Shown piece by piece: positions 47,125 to 55,250 of a stretch of DNA of 64,000 bases; position 1 is the stretch's first letter, and each line of letters opens with the position of its first letter. The notes under the pieces were generated by a model. It saw only the letters and a list, made by a program, of their open reading frames with translations, searched no databases and was not told the DNA's origin. Source of the DNA: Candidatus Eremiobacterota bacterium (GTDB lineage Bacteria; Vulcanimicrobiota; CADAWZ01; Ess09-12); assembly GCA_031082125.1 (NCBI GenBank), contig JAVHLM010000017.1:94660-158659 (forward strand), read 5' to 3'. Both the position numbers and the translations under genes were made by a program.

Positions 47125-48594
47125 TTAAAATCTTTTTCCCACACCGATCACACCGTATTTGGCGTCAAAGGCATCGCGGACACCGCCAGTGATGTAAAAG
47201 CCTTCGTCGATGAGCACCTTGCCAAGGACGTCCACTTTCACCTTGTTGGGGTCATAGGCATCCAGGTTGAGCTCGAAATTCCTGCCCAGGAAGGCATCGG
47301 TGCCAAGCCCCGCCGCCGAGCGGACTATGCCTATGCGGGGGCGGAAGCTTTTATAGGTCTGGCCATACTGGAGGTTGAAATAATTCGCGTTCCCGATGTC
47401 CTCGACGCCGACCTTCATAGTGTGGCGGGCCTTGGGGAGAAGGAAGAGGTTCGCGTTCCCGCAGGAGCGCCCCGTGGTGGTGTTCCACTGCATATCGGTG
47501 TCGAGCTGGAGCAGCTTCAGCTTTTCACCCTCTCCTATTCCAAGGGTGGCCCGGACGCGCTTTATGAGGTCCTTGGCGCCCTCGACGGTCTGCCGCGCTT
47601 CCCTGATAGTGGCCTTCACATCCTCCTTCAACTTGGGATCATTGGTGATGGACCGCACATCTTCGGCAATGCCTTCTATCTCCTCGGAGGCATTCGCGAT
47701 ATTATCGAGGGTCTTGAGGATATTCCCGCCGAACTTCTCGTTGGTCACAAGATCCTTGACCGCTTTCATGGAGACGTTCAGGTTGTGTGAGGTCTCGTTG
47801 AGGTTCTTCACTATCTGGTTGATGCTCCCCTCGTTGGTGACGGCCATCCTTTTGAGCGTTGCGGTGAAGCCTCTCACGTCACCGCCGACGCTCCTTATCT
47901 CAGTGTCCACGTTTTTCAGAACCACGCCGGCCTGATCGACAATGCCGACAGTCCGCGAGGCGAGCTGATCGATGACCGTGTCGATGCGGGCACTTGCTTT
48001 CTTGATGTTGCCGGTGATAGCCTTGAAATTTGAGACCGTATCCTTGATGTCACGCTGCACCTTTGAGTCACCCACAATGCCGTTGAAGTTGTCAACAGCC
48101 TTCTGAAGCTCAGTGAGGGTGGACTGCCCCTGGACAATTAGATCGTCAAGCGTGACAGGCGACTGGCCCACCACATAGGGCTCATCCCAGGGCTTGGGGC
48201 TCTTGTCATTGCAGGGCTTGAACTTGTCACCCTGGCGGGGGAGAATCTCAAGCCACTTGTCACCCATGAAGGTGCTGGAGATCGTAAAGAGCGAAGTCGT
48301 GGAAAGGATTTCATTCCTGTCCCTTATATAGATTTTCACGCGGACCTTGTCAAGAAACTCCTTCTTTTCACCCTCGCCTGCAATGATGCTGATGCTCGTG
48401 ACCCTCCCGATGTCCACACCGGCTTTTCTTACCGGGGCGCCCACCTGGAGTCCCGATACGTTGTTGAAGACCACGTAGTAGGGGACACCGACCTCCCTGT
48501 TCTTCCAGTAGCTCAATTGCGACATCACGAGCCCGAACATCACCAGGGCAAGCACTACAATCATGCCGACTTTCGCAGCTGGACTTACTTCCAT
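47125..48594 (-). CDS. mlaD: MCE/MlaD-family lipid-transport protein
   Basis: 489 residues. The single N-terminal membrane anchor (about 8-28) is followed by one MCE domain (about 38-125, with GLQVGAPVRKAGVDIGRV and FMGDKWLEI). A long helical segment (about 150-355) follows. The C-terminal 130 residues look beta-rich and end in an aromatic residue (VGVGKRF-type end, GVGKRF). It binds the MlaE/MlaF transporter and carries phospholipids between membranes. It is longer than E. coli MlaD, so it may span more of the periplasm. Confidence 0.88.
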   Translation of the reverse strand: MEVSPAAKVGMIVVLALVMFGLVMSQLSYWKNREVGVPYYVVFNNVSGLQVGAPVRKAGVDIGRVTSISIIAGEGEKKEFLDKVRVKIYIRDRNEILSTTSLFTISSTFMGDKWLEILPRQGDKFKPCNDKSPKPWDEPYVVGQSPVTLDDLIVQGQSTLTELQKAVDNFNGIVGDSKVQRDIKDTVSNFKAITGNIKKASARIDTVIDQLASRTVGIVDQAGVVLKNVDTEIRSVGGDVRGFTATLKRMAVTNEGSINQIVKNLNETSHNLNVSMKAVKDLVTNEKFGGNILKTLDNIANASEEIEGIAEDVRSITNDPKLKEDVKATIREARQTVEGAKDLIKRVRATLGIGEGEKLKLLQLDTDMQWNTTTGRSCGNANLFLLPKARHTMKVGVEDIGNANYFNLQYGQTYKSFRPRIGIVRSAAGLGTDAFLGRNFELNLDAYDPNKVKVDVLGKVLIDEGFYITGGVRDAFDAKYGVIGVGKRF

Positions 48595-48617
48595 GATAAA
48601 ACCCCCTTTACAAATCC

Positions 48618-49391
48618 TTACATCTTGATGGGACCGTCGGGACTTCCCTCGATAAACTGCCTCGTGACGGGATTGGCGGAGTTCCTGAAGGTCTCGACCG
48701 TTCCCATCTCGACGAATTCCCCCTCGTGGAGGAGCACTATCTTGTCGCCTATTGAATAGGCACTTGTGAGATCGTGGGTCACCACGATGGATGTCACGTT
48801 GAGGCTCCGCTTCAGACTGTTCACCAGCTCGTTGATGACGCTTGACATGATGGGATCAAGACCCGAAGTGGGCTCATCATAAAGCACAAGTTCGGGGTTG
48901 GTGACGACTGCCCTCGCGATGCTGGCCCTTTTCTGCATGCCGCCTGAGAGCTGCGAGGGAAACATGTTCTCCGTCCCGGCAAGATCGACTATGGCAAGCT
49001 TCTCAGCCACCTCGCGCCTTATCTCCTCCTCGGCGAGCTTGGTATGCTCCCGGAGGCCGAAGGCCACGTTCTCCAGGATGGTGAGGGAGTCAAAAAGAGC
49101 TGGAGACTGGAAGACCATGCCCAGCTTTTTTCTGATCTTGTTGAGATTGCGGATGGGAAGGTTCAGAATCTCCTCTCCATTGATGTAAATCTCGCCATCC
49201 TGAGGCTTGAGAAGCCCTATGATGCACTTGATAAGAGTGCTCTTGCCCATGCCTGAGATACCCATCACCACGAGCGTCTCTCCCTTGTTGAGCGTCACGT
49301 TCACGTAGTTGAGGATAGTCCTTGTTCCCCGCTTCACGAGCAGATCCTTGATGACAAGAAAGGGAAGCTGCTCCTTCACATCCTGCGCCAT
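48618..49391 (-). CDS. mlaF: ABC transporter ATPase of the Mla system
   Basis: 257 residues. Walker A GISGMGKSTLI, ABC signature LSGGMQKRASIAR, Walker B ELVLYDEPTSGLDP and the switch His in VVTHDL are all intact. It powers MlaE. Gene order mlaE-mlaF-mlaD with short gaps is conserved. Confidence 0.93.
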   Translation of the reverse strand: MAQDVKEQLPFLVIKDLLVKRGTRTILNYVNVTLNKGETLVVMGISGMGKSTLIKCIIGLLKPQDGEIYINGEEILNLPIRNLNKIRKKLGMVFQSPALFDSLTILENVAFGLREHTKLAEEEIRREVAEKLAIVDLAGTENMFPSQLSGGMQKRASIARAVVTNPELVLYDEPTSGLDPIMSSVINELVNSLKRSLNVTSIVVTHDLTSAYSIGDKIVLLHEGEFVEMGTVETFRNSANPVTRQFIEGSPDGPIKM

Positions 49392-49410
49392 ATTCCACCT
49401 GTTTTTTCGG

Positions 49411-50190
49411 CTATATCGGCGGGAAAAGCCAAGCCGAGAGAAAATAATTTGTAATAAAAATCACTATCATGGAAAAGACCACCGATCCCGTCGTCGCTAT
49501 GCCCACTCCCGCGGCTCCCCCCTTCGTGGTGAGGCCCTGGTAGCAGCTTATCATAGCCACCTCGGCGGCAAAAAAGAGGGACTTGTGAATCCCCCCCCAG
49601 AAATCGTTCATGTTCACCATCATGCGGATACTGTCATAGAACATCGTGGGCGTGATGCCTGCAAGAAGGCTTGCCACGACTGATCCCCCCAGCACCCCGG
49701 CAATATTCGCAAAAAGGGTGAGGATGGGTAACATGGTGAGGCAGGCTATGAAGCGGGGAACCACAAGGTACTTTACGGGGCTTGTAGCCATCGCCTCAAG
49801 AGCGTCTATCTGCTCGGTAACCTTCATCGAACCTATCTCTGCCGTAATTGCTGACCCCGCTCTTCCTGCAACGACTATCGCCGTGAGCATGGGGGCAAAC
49901 TCCCTCGCCATCGATATCCCCACGCCGCCGCCCACGAACTTGGCAAGGCCGTAGCGGACGGCTAAATTGGCAAGCTGAAGCGATATGACGGCGCCGGCAA
50001 AGCAGGTGGTAATGGCCACGATAAAAATGGAGTTCACCCCGAGAATCGCCATCTGCTGTACCGTGAGCCTGAGGCGGATATCGAGTCTCAGGATCCAGAA
50101 CAGAGTCTCGATGAAGAGGGTCATCACACCCCCCACGTACTCCAAAAACCTTATAATACCAATGCCTATGTCTTCTAGAAAGCTCATCAT
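49411..50190 (-). CDS. mlaE: MlaE-family lipid ABC transporter permease
   Basis: 259 residues with about six hydrophobic segments. The family signature covers the middle: GVGISMAREFAPMLTAIVVAG, then GSAITAEIGSMKVTEQIDAL. It forms the membrane part of the lipid transporter with MlaF and MlaD. It begins with two consecutive Met codons. Confidence 0.93.
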   Translation of the reverse strand: MMSFLEDIGIGIIRFLEYVGGVMTLFIETLFWILRLDIRLRLTVQQMAILGVNSIFIVAITTCFAGAVISLQLANLAVRYGLAKFVGGGVGISMAREFAPMLTAIVVAGRAGSAITAEIGSMKVTEQIDALEAMATSPVKYLVVPRFIACLTMLPILTLFANIAGVLGGSVVASLLAGITPTMFYDSIRMMVNMNDFWGGIHKSLFFAAEVAMISCYQGLTTKGGAAGVGIATTGSVVFSMIVIFITNYFLSAWLFPPI

Positions 50191-50241
50191 AAGAGAGTAA
50201 CAGTTCTACACTCCATGGGCATTTCCTCCTCCCCGGAAAAG

Positions 50242-52971
50242 TCAGTACCCGTAAAGCACAAAGGATTCACTGAAGAAGGGGAGCGGGAGAGATTTCCTGG
50301 TCTCCTGCCGCGCTCTCCTGAGGGCCTCATGAGGATTGCGCAAAGCCGCGAGCTCACGGTAAAAAGCGAGCATGAAGTCCCGCCTCGCACGGTCCGGAAG
50401 CTCCCAGAAGGAGAAGAGGAGAAGAGGCGTTCCCCCCGAGAGGAAACTTCCATAAAGGGCGCCCATTTCACTTCCCCCATAGGCTCCCCCCGTGACCACC
50501 TTCCCCCTGTCCAGGACCGCCAGGGTGGAGAGCAAGGGGCACGCGGCCAGCTCTTCCAGGGTGGCAAGATAAGAAGGGAAGCAGAGCGAAGAGTCAAGGG
50601 GCGAGAGGGAGGAGACCCGGGCAGGCACCGAAAGGTGTACTATGGAGGAGCGGGACGCCACGTCAGCAAGCTCCCGGAAGCTTTTTCCCCCCCGGGGAGA
50701 CTCCTTCACGGCAAAAAGTCCTCTTAAGCCATCCCGGAAGGCATCCGTCGGGTCGCAGAGAAAAAGGCTGTCGTACGAGCCATAGATCCTCCTGAGCGAC
50801 AGGGGGGCAAGGAGCGTCGCCGAGGGAAGGGATGAGATGGTGAATCTGTCGCCAAGCCTGGTGCCCCTTCTGTCGCAGAGAAGCGAAAAGGGGAGGGCGG
50901 AAAGGGCACCGTGGGCGATGATGAGGAGATGCCTTTTCCCTTCCAGGTGCTGCCTTGCAGGATCGATGAGGCGGGAATAGAGATCTGTCGCCACGCCGCT
51001 CCAGAGATGGGAATGGCCGGCGACTCTGCTGCTGAGCACCGCCACCTTCGCCGCCACGTCGCCTCCCTTTGTCTCAAGCTCATAGGAGCAGAAAAGATCC
51101 CTCGCCACGACAAACAGGACCAGGGAGCCTTCGCTCCCCCCGGGCCCCGTCACCGCCATATAAGAGAGAATCACTGTCTCTTCGTCTATGAGGCCTTCAA
51201 GCTCAGGAATAGTGACAGGTTTGCCGCTCACGAAATAGTGATAGGCGCCCGCCATGCCTGCGCTAAGGGCGGCAAGCCTTCCCTCCTCGCTTTTCTTCGC
51301 CGCGGCAAGGGCTTCAATGTCGCCGGCGCTCGCGGGAAGGGGCCACTCCCAGTGGCGCTCCAGAGCCTTCTCTATCCCGTAAAGACGGCAGAGGGACCTG
51401 TTCAGCTCCGGGGATGACTGAAACGATGACTCGGGGAACAGGGAAAAACTGCGCCACCATTCCATAAGGTGGCCATTCTTGACACGCTCAGAGGCAATAA
51501 AGGCTCCCTGGGAGTCATTGTCTCTCAGTGCCGCCCCAGCAAGCCCCTGTCCCGCCCTCTCCAGAAGTAATGATCGCTCCTTGAGAGACACCGTGCCCTG
51601 GAATGCAGGGAAGGAGATCCTCTCAAGTGATGCGTCATAATTCCCGCCTGCTTCCTTCCATTTCCTCAAGCCCATGGATGTTTCGCCAAGAACCAGGGCG
51701 GCCCGCGCCAGCAGGAAATCATAGGGCCCGCCCCTCTCACAGACTTCCATGGAGAGCTCCCGGGCTTTCCTTGCATCCTTGAGAAGAAGGCATCTCTCGC
51801 TTTGCGCCACCCTGAGGGAGTCAATATAAAGCTCCGGGCAGAGGGGAAGGGTTTTGCAGAGCTTCTCCGACTCCTCAATGAGGGTGCCTGCCTCGGCAGC
51901 ATGGTCCGGGGAGAGGAGGGCGTCGATCCTTGCAAGCCTCACGGCGAGAATTCTCCGCGCTTTGAGGTTGCCGCGGGACAAGGCATGCCTTATGTCCCTC
52001 TCGGGGGCCTCGGTGACCGTCACCTCAAGGGGGAGCGCTTCAGGGGCAAGCTCGCCGCTCACCGTGGAAAGCCACTGGCGGAGACGATCCAGAGGGGAGA
52101 GCTCAACGGCGCTCTCGGCGCCGAGGTAAAAGGGCCTGGCATCGCTGCCGAGGCCCGCAGCAATCCTCCCCTGAAGGAGAAGGATAAGATAGTCATATTC
52201 ATCGTTCAGCTCCAGGAGCCACCACGTGAAATAGAGGGCTTTTCTCCTGTCGAAGGCTCCCATGCCACAGATAAGCTCCGCGGCAGCCGATGGCTCTATC
52301 CCTGAGAGCTTCATGAGCTCCTTATGAAAGAAACGATAACAGGGAAGGGAGGCAATGCGGCAGGCCTCGTCAAAACGGCCCTCTCTTATGAGGATTTTCA
52401 GCCTCATGAGATGCGCCTTTCTCATTACATTGGCAATATAAAATGAAGTTCCACCTTTAAGCTCACCTTGTTCCAGTGCCCGCGCTATTTCAGGAGAGGA
52501 CAGGCTTTTTTCTTCGATGGCGACAAGATTTTGAAGGGCTTTTCTCACGTCACCGCAAGCCAGGGAGAGCTCAGAAAGCCCAAGGAGCGCATCAAGGTTC
52601 ACTTCAATTGCTCCCTTTCCGTCAATCACCTGGCGGTACAAGCGGAGAGCCTCATCGGGCCGGGAATCGAGGCGGTAACAGGTGGCAGACCAGAAAGAAA
52701 GGAGGACCTTCATCTCCATCATTTCAGCAGCGCTTAAAGCCCCCGCGGCCTCAAGATCGCTTATGGTGGCAAGGCTCTTTTCAAAGACTGCGGCAGCCTC
52801 CTGGAAACGCTCCTGCGATCTGAAGGCAAGACCGTAGTCATTGTTCGCCTCTATCCTCTCTATCAGGGCGGCGGGAGAGGGATGAGAAGCCGCCTCTGCC
52901 ATGGCGGGGACGACAGGGAAAAGATATGCCGCGAAGAGCAGTGCCAGAAGAACCATTATTTTTTTCCTCAT
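50242..52971 (-). CDS. Secreted TPR/CHAT-domain protein with lost catalytic dyad
   Basis: 909 residues. A signal peptide (about 1-26, ending AMAEA) precedes TPR-like helical repeats (about 35-500) and a C-terminal CHAT domain (about 580-905). CHAT landmarks are LLIIAHGALSALPFSLLCD, SSIVHLSVPA, GALYGSFLSGGTPLLLFSFWELPD and SESFVLYGY. In active CHAT proteases the second of these reads HxxxHG, and a Cys follows the next strand. Here the HG is PA (about 783) and the Cys position is Asp (about 821), so it is probably not a protease. It lies 51 bases before mlaE. Confidence 0.82.
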   Translation of the reverse strand: MRKKIMVLLALLFAAYLFPVVPAMAEAASHPSPAALIERIEANNDYGLAFRSQERFQEAAAVFEKSLATISDLEAAGALSAAEMMEMKVLLSFWSATCYRLDSRPDEALRLYRQVIDGKGAIEVNLDALLGLSELSLACGDVRKALQNLVAIEEKSLSSPEIARALEQGELKGGTSFYIANVMRKAHLMRLKILIREGRFDEACRIASLPCYRFFHKELMKLSGIEPSAAAELICGMGAFDRRKALYFTWWLLELNDEYDYLILLLQGRIAAGLGSDARPFYLGAESAVELSPLDRLRQWLSTVSGELAPEALPLEVTVTEAPERDIRHALSRGNLKARRILAVRLARIDALLSPDHAAEAGTLIEESEKLCKTLPLCPELYIDSLRVAQSERCLLLKDARKARELSMEVCERGGPYDFLLARAALVLGETSMGLRKWKEAGGNYDASLERISFPAFQGTVSLKERSLLLERAGQGLAGAALRDNDSQGAFIASERVKNGHLMEWWRSFSLFPESSFQSSPELNRSLCRLYGIEKALERHWEWPLPASAGDIEALAAAKKSEEGRLAALSAGMAGAYHYFVSGKPVTIPELEGLIDEETVILSYMAVTGPGGSEGSLVLFVVARDLFCSYELETKGGDVAAKVAVLSSRVAGHSHLWSGVATDLYSRLIDPARQHLEGKRHLLIIAHGALSALPFSLLCDRRGTRLGDRFTISSLPSATLLAPLSLRRIYGSYDSLFLCDPTDAFRDGLRGLFAVKESPRGGKSFRELADVASRSSIVHLSVPARVSSLSPLDSSLCFPSYLATLEELAACPLLSTLAVLDRGKVVTGGAYGGSEMGALYGSFLSGGTPLLLFSFWELPDRARRDFMLAFYRELAALRNPHEALRRARQETRKSLPLPFFSESFVLYGY

Positions 52972-53060
52972 GGTGACGGCTTTGTCTCCTTGTATCCTGA
53001 AGTGACGGGGACAGGTTCTTTTTCCCTGACGGCGAGCGTTCCTGAATGAAAAGATGCTAT

Positions 53061-53098
53061 AAAAAAGGGAGAACTGTCCGGGACAATTCTCCCTTTTA
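53061..53098 (-). terminator. Intrinsic terminator of the solute-binding protein gene
   Basis: Minus strand: AAAAGGGAGAA, a 16-base middle that also pairs in part (TTGTCC/GGACAG), TTCTCCC, then TTTTTT. It lies 21 bases past the stop at 53119. It separates this gene from the CHAT gene. Confidence 0.85.
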
Positions 53099-53118
53099 TA
53101 CCCTCTTTCAGTGAATCC

Positions 53119-54396
53119 CTACCTCATCGAGGAAACATTCCCTTTGCCTGCCTCCTGGCGGATCATGATATTTGCCCTTCCGGCGGCCTTGTTGAGGGCG
53201 TCCTGAACGGTGACCCTGCCGGAAAGCGCTTCCAGGATCTTCTCGCCCAGATCACCCATAATCACTTCGTAATTGCGCATGCCGGGCTTGGCGCTTCCCT
53301 TTTCCAGCAGGGCGATGAAGGTGCGGATCCCCTTGTTCTTTTCAAGATAGCTGAAATATTCCGGCGAGAGGGTGACCTGCTTGTTCGCCGGGAGATAATG
53401 GGTGGCAAGGGACCACTTGGAGGCCTGGGGAAACTCCGTGAGCCAGTAAGTGAAATTCCACATTTTTTCGACGCGCTCGGGGCTCCCCTTGAAAATGGCG
53501 ATGCTGGTCACCACGATGTCGCCCACGTTCTGGTTTTTGATAGGCCACTTCACCACGCCGAAATTGACGCCTTTCTTTTTGGCCTCTAGATATTCTCTCG
53601 TCGAGCCCACCAGCATGGCGACCTTGCTCAGGTCGTCGGGGCGGGAAGGGGCGATGCGGTGCTTGTGAATGATATCCACCCAGAACTGCAGGGCCTTCTG
53701 TCCGAACTCACTGTTGTAAGCCACTTTGAGCTCCTCGGGCTTGCAGATATCCCCTCCGGCCTGCCAGAGAAAGATCTGGTAAAGATAGGCGAGCTCCTTC
53801 GGCGAGGCCGCCATGGGAAGGTAAAAGCCCCACACTCCCTTGGCGGGATCAGTGAGCTTCTGCCCCATTGCCACAAGGTCGCCCCACGTGACGGGAGGCC
53901 TTGTAATCTGCTTGTCCTTGAACATCTCGGGGTTGTACATCAGAGCGTGGTTCACGGCAAAGTAAGGCATTGTCCAGAGCTTCTCACCGACATTACAGCT
54001 TTTCCAGAGCGGCTTGAAGGTGTCCATCTTGGCTACAACCCTTATTGATGCAGCTATTTTGAGCATCTGATCTTCTACAGAGACTATCCTGTCGCTCTTT
54101 ACAAGGTCTTCCTGCCACGATGCATCGACAAGAGCGATATCGGGAGTCTCCTTCCCCTCGAGAAGAGCGGTGTACAGGTCATTAGGTGATTTAAAATTTT
54201 TCACTACCACGGTGTACTGAGGTTTTTCCTTGTTGTGCTCCGCGACAAGCTCTGTCATCAGCGTGTGATGCTCCGGCGGGAGGGAGTACCAGAAGGTGAA
54301 CTTATTGTCCTCTCCCCCCTTTGCCACAGCGGGCCCGGCAGAGAAAAAGATACCCAGAAAGCCTATTATCATCATAATGGCGATTAATTTTTTCAT
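53119..54396 (-). CDS. Extracellular solute-binding protein (family 1, ABC transport)
   Basis: 425 residues. The signal peptide (about 1-26, ending AVA) starts at the ATG at 54396, preceded by GGGGAGAGG. The mature N-terminus KFTFWYSLPPEHHTLMTELV and the block PDIALVDASW are typical of sugar- or glycerol-phosphate-type binding proteins. No permease or ATPase gene is adjacent, so it is an orphan with its own promoter and terminator. Substrate unknown. Confidence 0.85.
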   Translation of the reverse strand: MKKLIAIMMIIGFLGIFFSAGPAVAKGGEDNKFTFWYSLPPEHHTLMTELVAEHNKEKPQYTVVVKNFKSPNDLYTALLEGKETPDIALVDASWQEDLVKSDRIVSVEDQMLKIAASIRVVAKMDTFKPLWKSCNVGEKLWTMPYFAVNHALMYNPEMFKDKQITRPPVTWGDLVAMGQKLTDPAKGVWGFYLPMAASPKELAYLYQIFLWQAGGDICKPEELKVAYNSEFGQKALQFWVDIIHKHRIAPSRPDDLSKVAMLVGSTREYLEAKKKGVNFGVVKWPIKNQNVGDIVVTSIAIFKGSPERVEKMWNFTYWLTEFPQASKWSLATHYLPANKQVTLSPEYFSYLEKNKGIRTFIALLEKGSAKPGMRNYEVIMGDLGEKILEALSGRVTVQDALNKAAGRANIMIRQEAGKGNVSSMR

Positions 54397-54504
54397 GGTG
54401 ACCTCTCCCCTTCGCTTATTGGAATTCATACATTGTGCTCCATGCCGCTCTGGCGGCTTTCCGCATGTTCAGAACCCACGGGAGCAGAGAACAAAATTTC
54501 GTTA

Positions 54505-54533
54505 ATTATACCAGAAAAACAGGAAAATAGCAA
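54505..54533 (-). promoter_or_regulatory. Promoter of the solute-binding protein gene
   Basis: Minus strand: -35 TTGCTA (54528-54533), 17-base spacer, -10 TATAAT (54505-54510) with an upstream TGG extended -10. It lies in the 401-base divergent region 54397-54797, where I see nothing else except a ribosome site for the HIT gene. Confidence 0.75.
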
Positions 54534-54797
54534 GCAGAGGATAAAAATCCCGGGGCAGAAAGATTCCTTCCCTTTATTTCGCCGCCACTTTATTTTTCCC
54601 TCCCCTTGGAGCATCCCAGATCCTCCCTCTCTCCCAGTATCCCCTGAAAAAGCATGCACCTTAAGAAATAGCTGAATAATTAATTTTTTATTCCCCCGGG
54701 GGCAACAGCTCTCAAGCCACCCTCCTGGAGGATATTCACGCCCTCGGAAGAACCAGCATAAAAAGATCGGCTCTTACCGGCAAAGGAGGCCTTTACT

Positions 54798-55139
54798 ATG
54801 AAATGTATATTCTGCAGCATCATCAAGGGGGAGATCCCCTCGAAGCGCCTTTATGAAGATGACAAGATCGTGTGCTTCCACGATATAAGCCCCCAGGCTC
54901 CCGTCCATATCCTCATCGTGCCCAGGAAGCACTTCCCCGACCTGCTGGCAATGTCGGCTGAGGAAGGGGAATACGCGGCCCACCTGATAAAAGCAATCCC
55001 CCTTCTTGCGAAAAAGGCCGGCCTGGAGAGCGAGGGATTCCGCCTGGTGAGCAACTGCAAGGAAAAGGCGGGCCAGAGCGTCTTCCACCTGCATTTCCAT
55101 CTCATGGGGGGGCGATCATTTACCTGGCCGCCCGGGTAG
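54798..55139 (+). CDS. HIT-family nucleotide-binding protein
   Basis: 113 residues, the normal length for the HINT branch. The N-terminal CIFCSIIKGEIPS and C-terminal triad SVFHLHFHLMGG are present; the middle His of HLHFH is the nucleophile. It hydrolyses purine nucleoside phosphoramidates or similar adducts. AAAGGAGG precedes the ATG. The last five residues differ from most relatives, because the 3' end falls in a duplicated segment. Confidence 0.93.
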   Translation: MKCIFCSIIKGEIPSKRLYEDDKIVCFHDISPQAPVHILIVPRKHFPDLLAMSAEEGEYAAHLIKAIPLLAKKAGLESEGFRLVSNCKEKAGQSVFHLHFHLMGGRSFTWPPG

Positions 55140-55140
55140 C
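55034..55140 (+). repeat. Tandem duplication, copy 1 (3' end of the HIT gene)
   Basis: Copy 1 runs from GGGATTCCGCCTGG to CCCGGGTAGC and covers the catalytic HIT segment. It is repeated with about 85-90 per cent identity at 55149-55250, eight bases later. The copy also includes, on the other strand, a duplicate of the last codons and stop of the convergent membrane-protein gene. Confidence 0.85.
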
Positions 55141-55148
55141 ATAAAAAA

Positions 55149-55250
55149 GGGATTCCGCCTGGTGGGCAACTGCAGGCATATGGCGGGCCAGAGCGTCTTC
55201 CGCCTGCACTTCCATAACATGGCGGTCATTTAACTGGCCGCCCGGGTAGC
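55149..55250 (+). pseudogene. Tandem duplication, copy 2: HIT C-terminal fragment
   Basis: Without a start codon or ribosome site, it would read GFRLVGNC, AGQSVFRLHFHN and a stop. This is the HIT active-site segment with the middle HxHxH changed by substitutions (HLHFH to RLHFH). Its right end forms the real 3' end of the membrane-protein gene on the minus strand. Confidence 0.75.
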
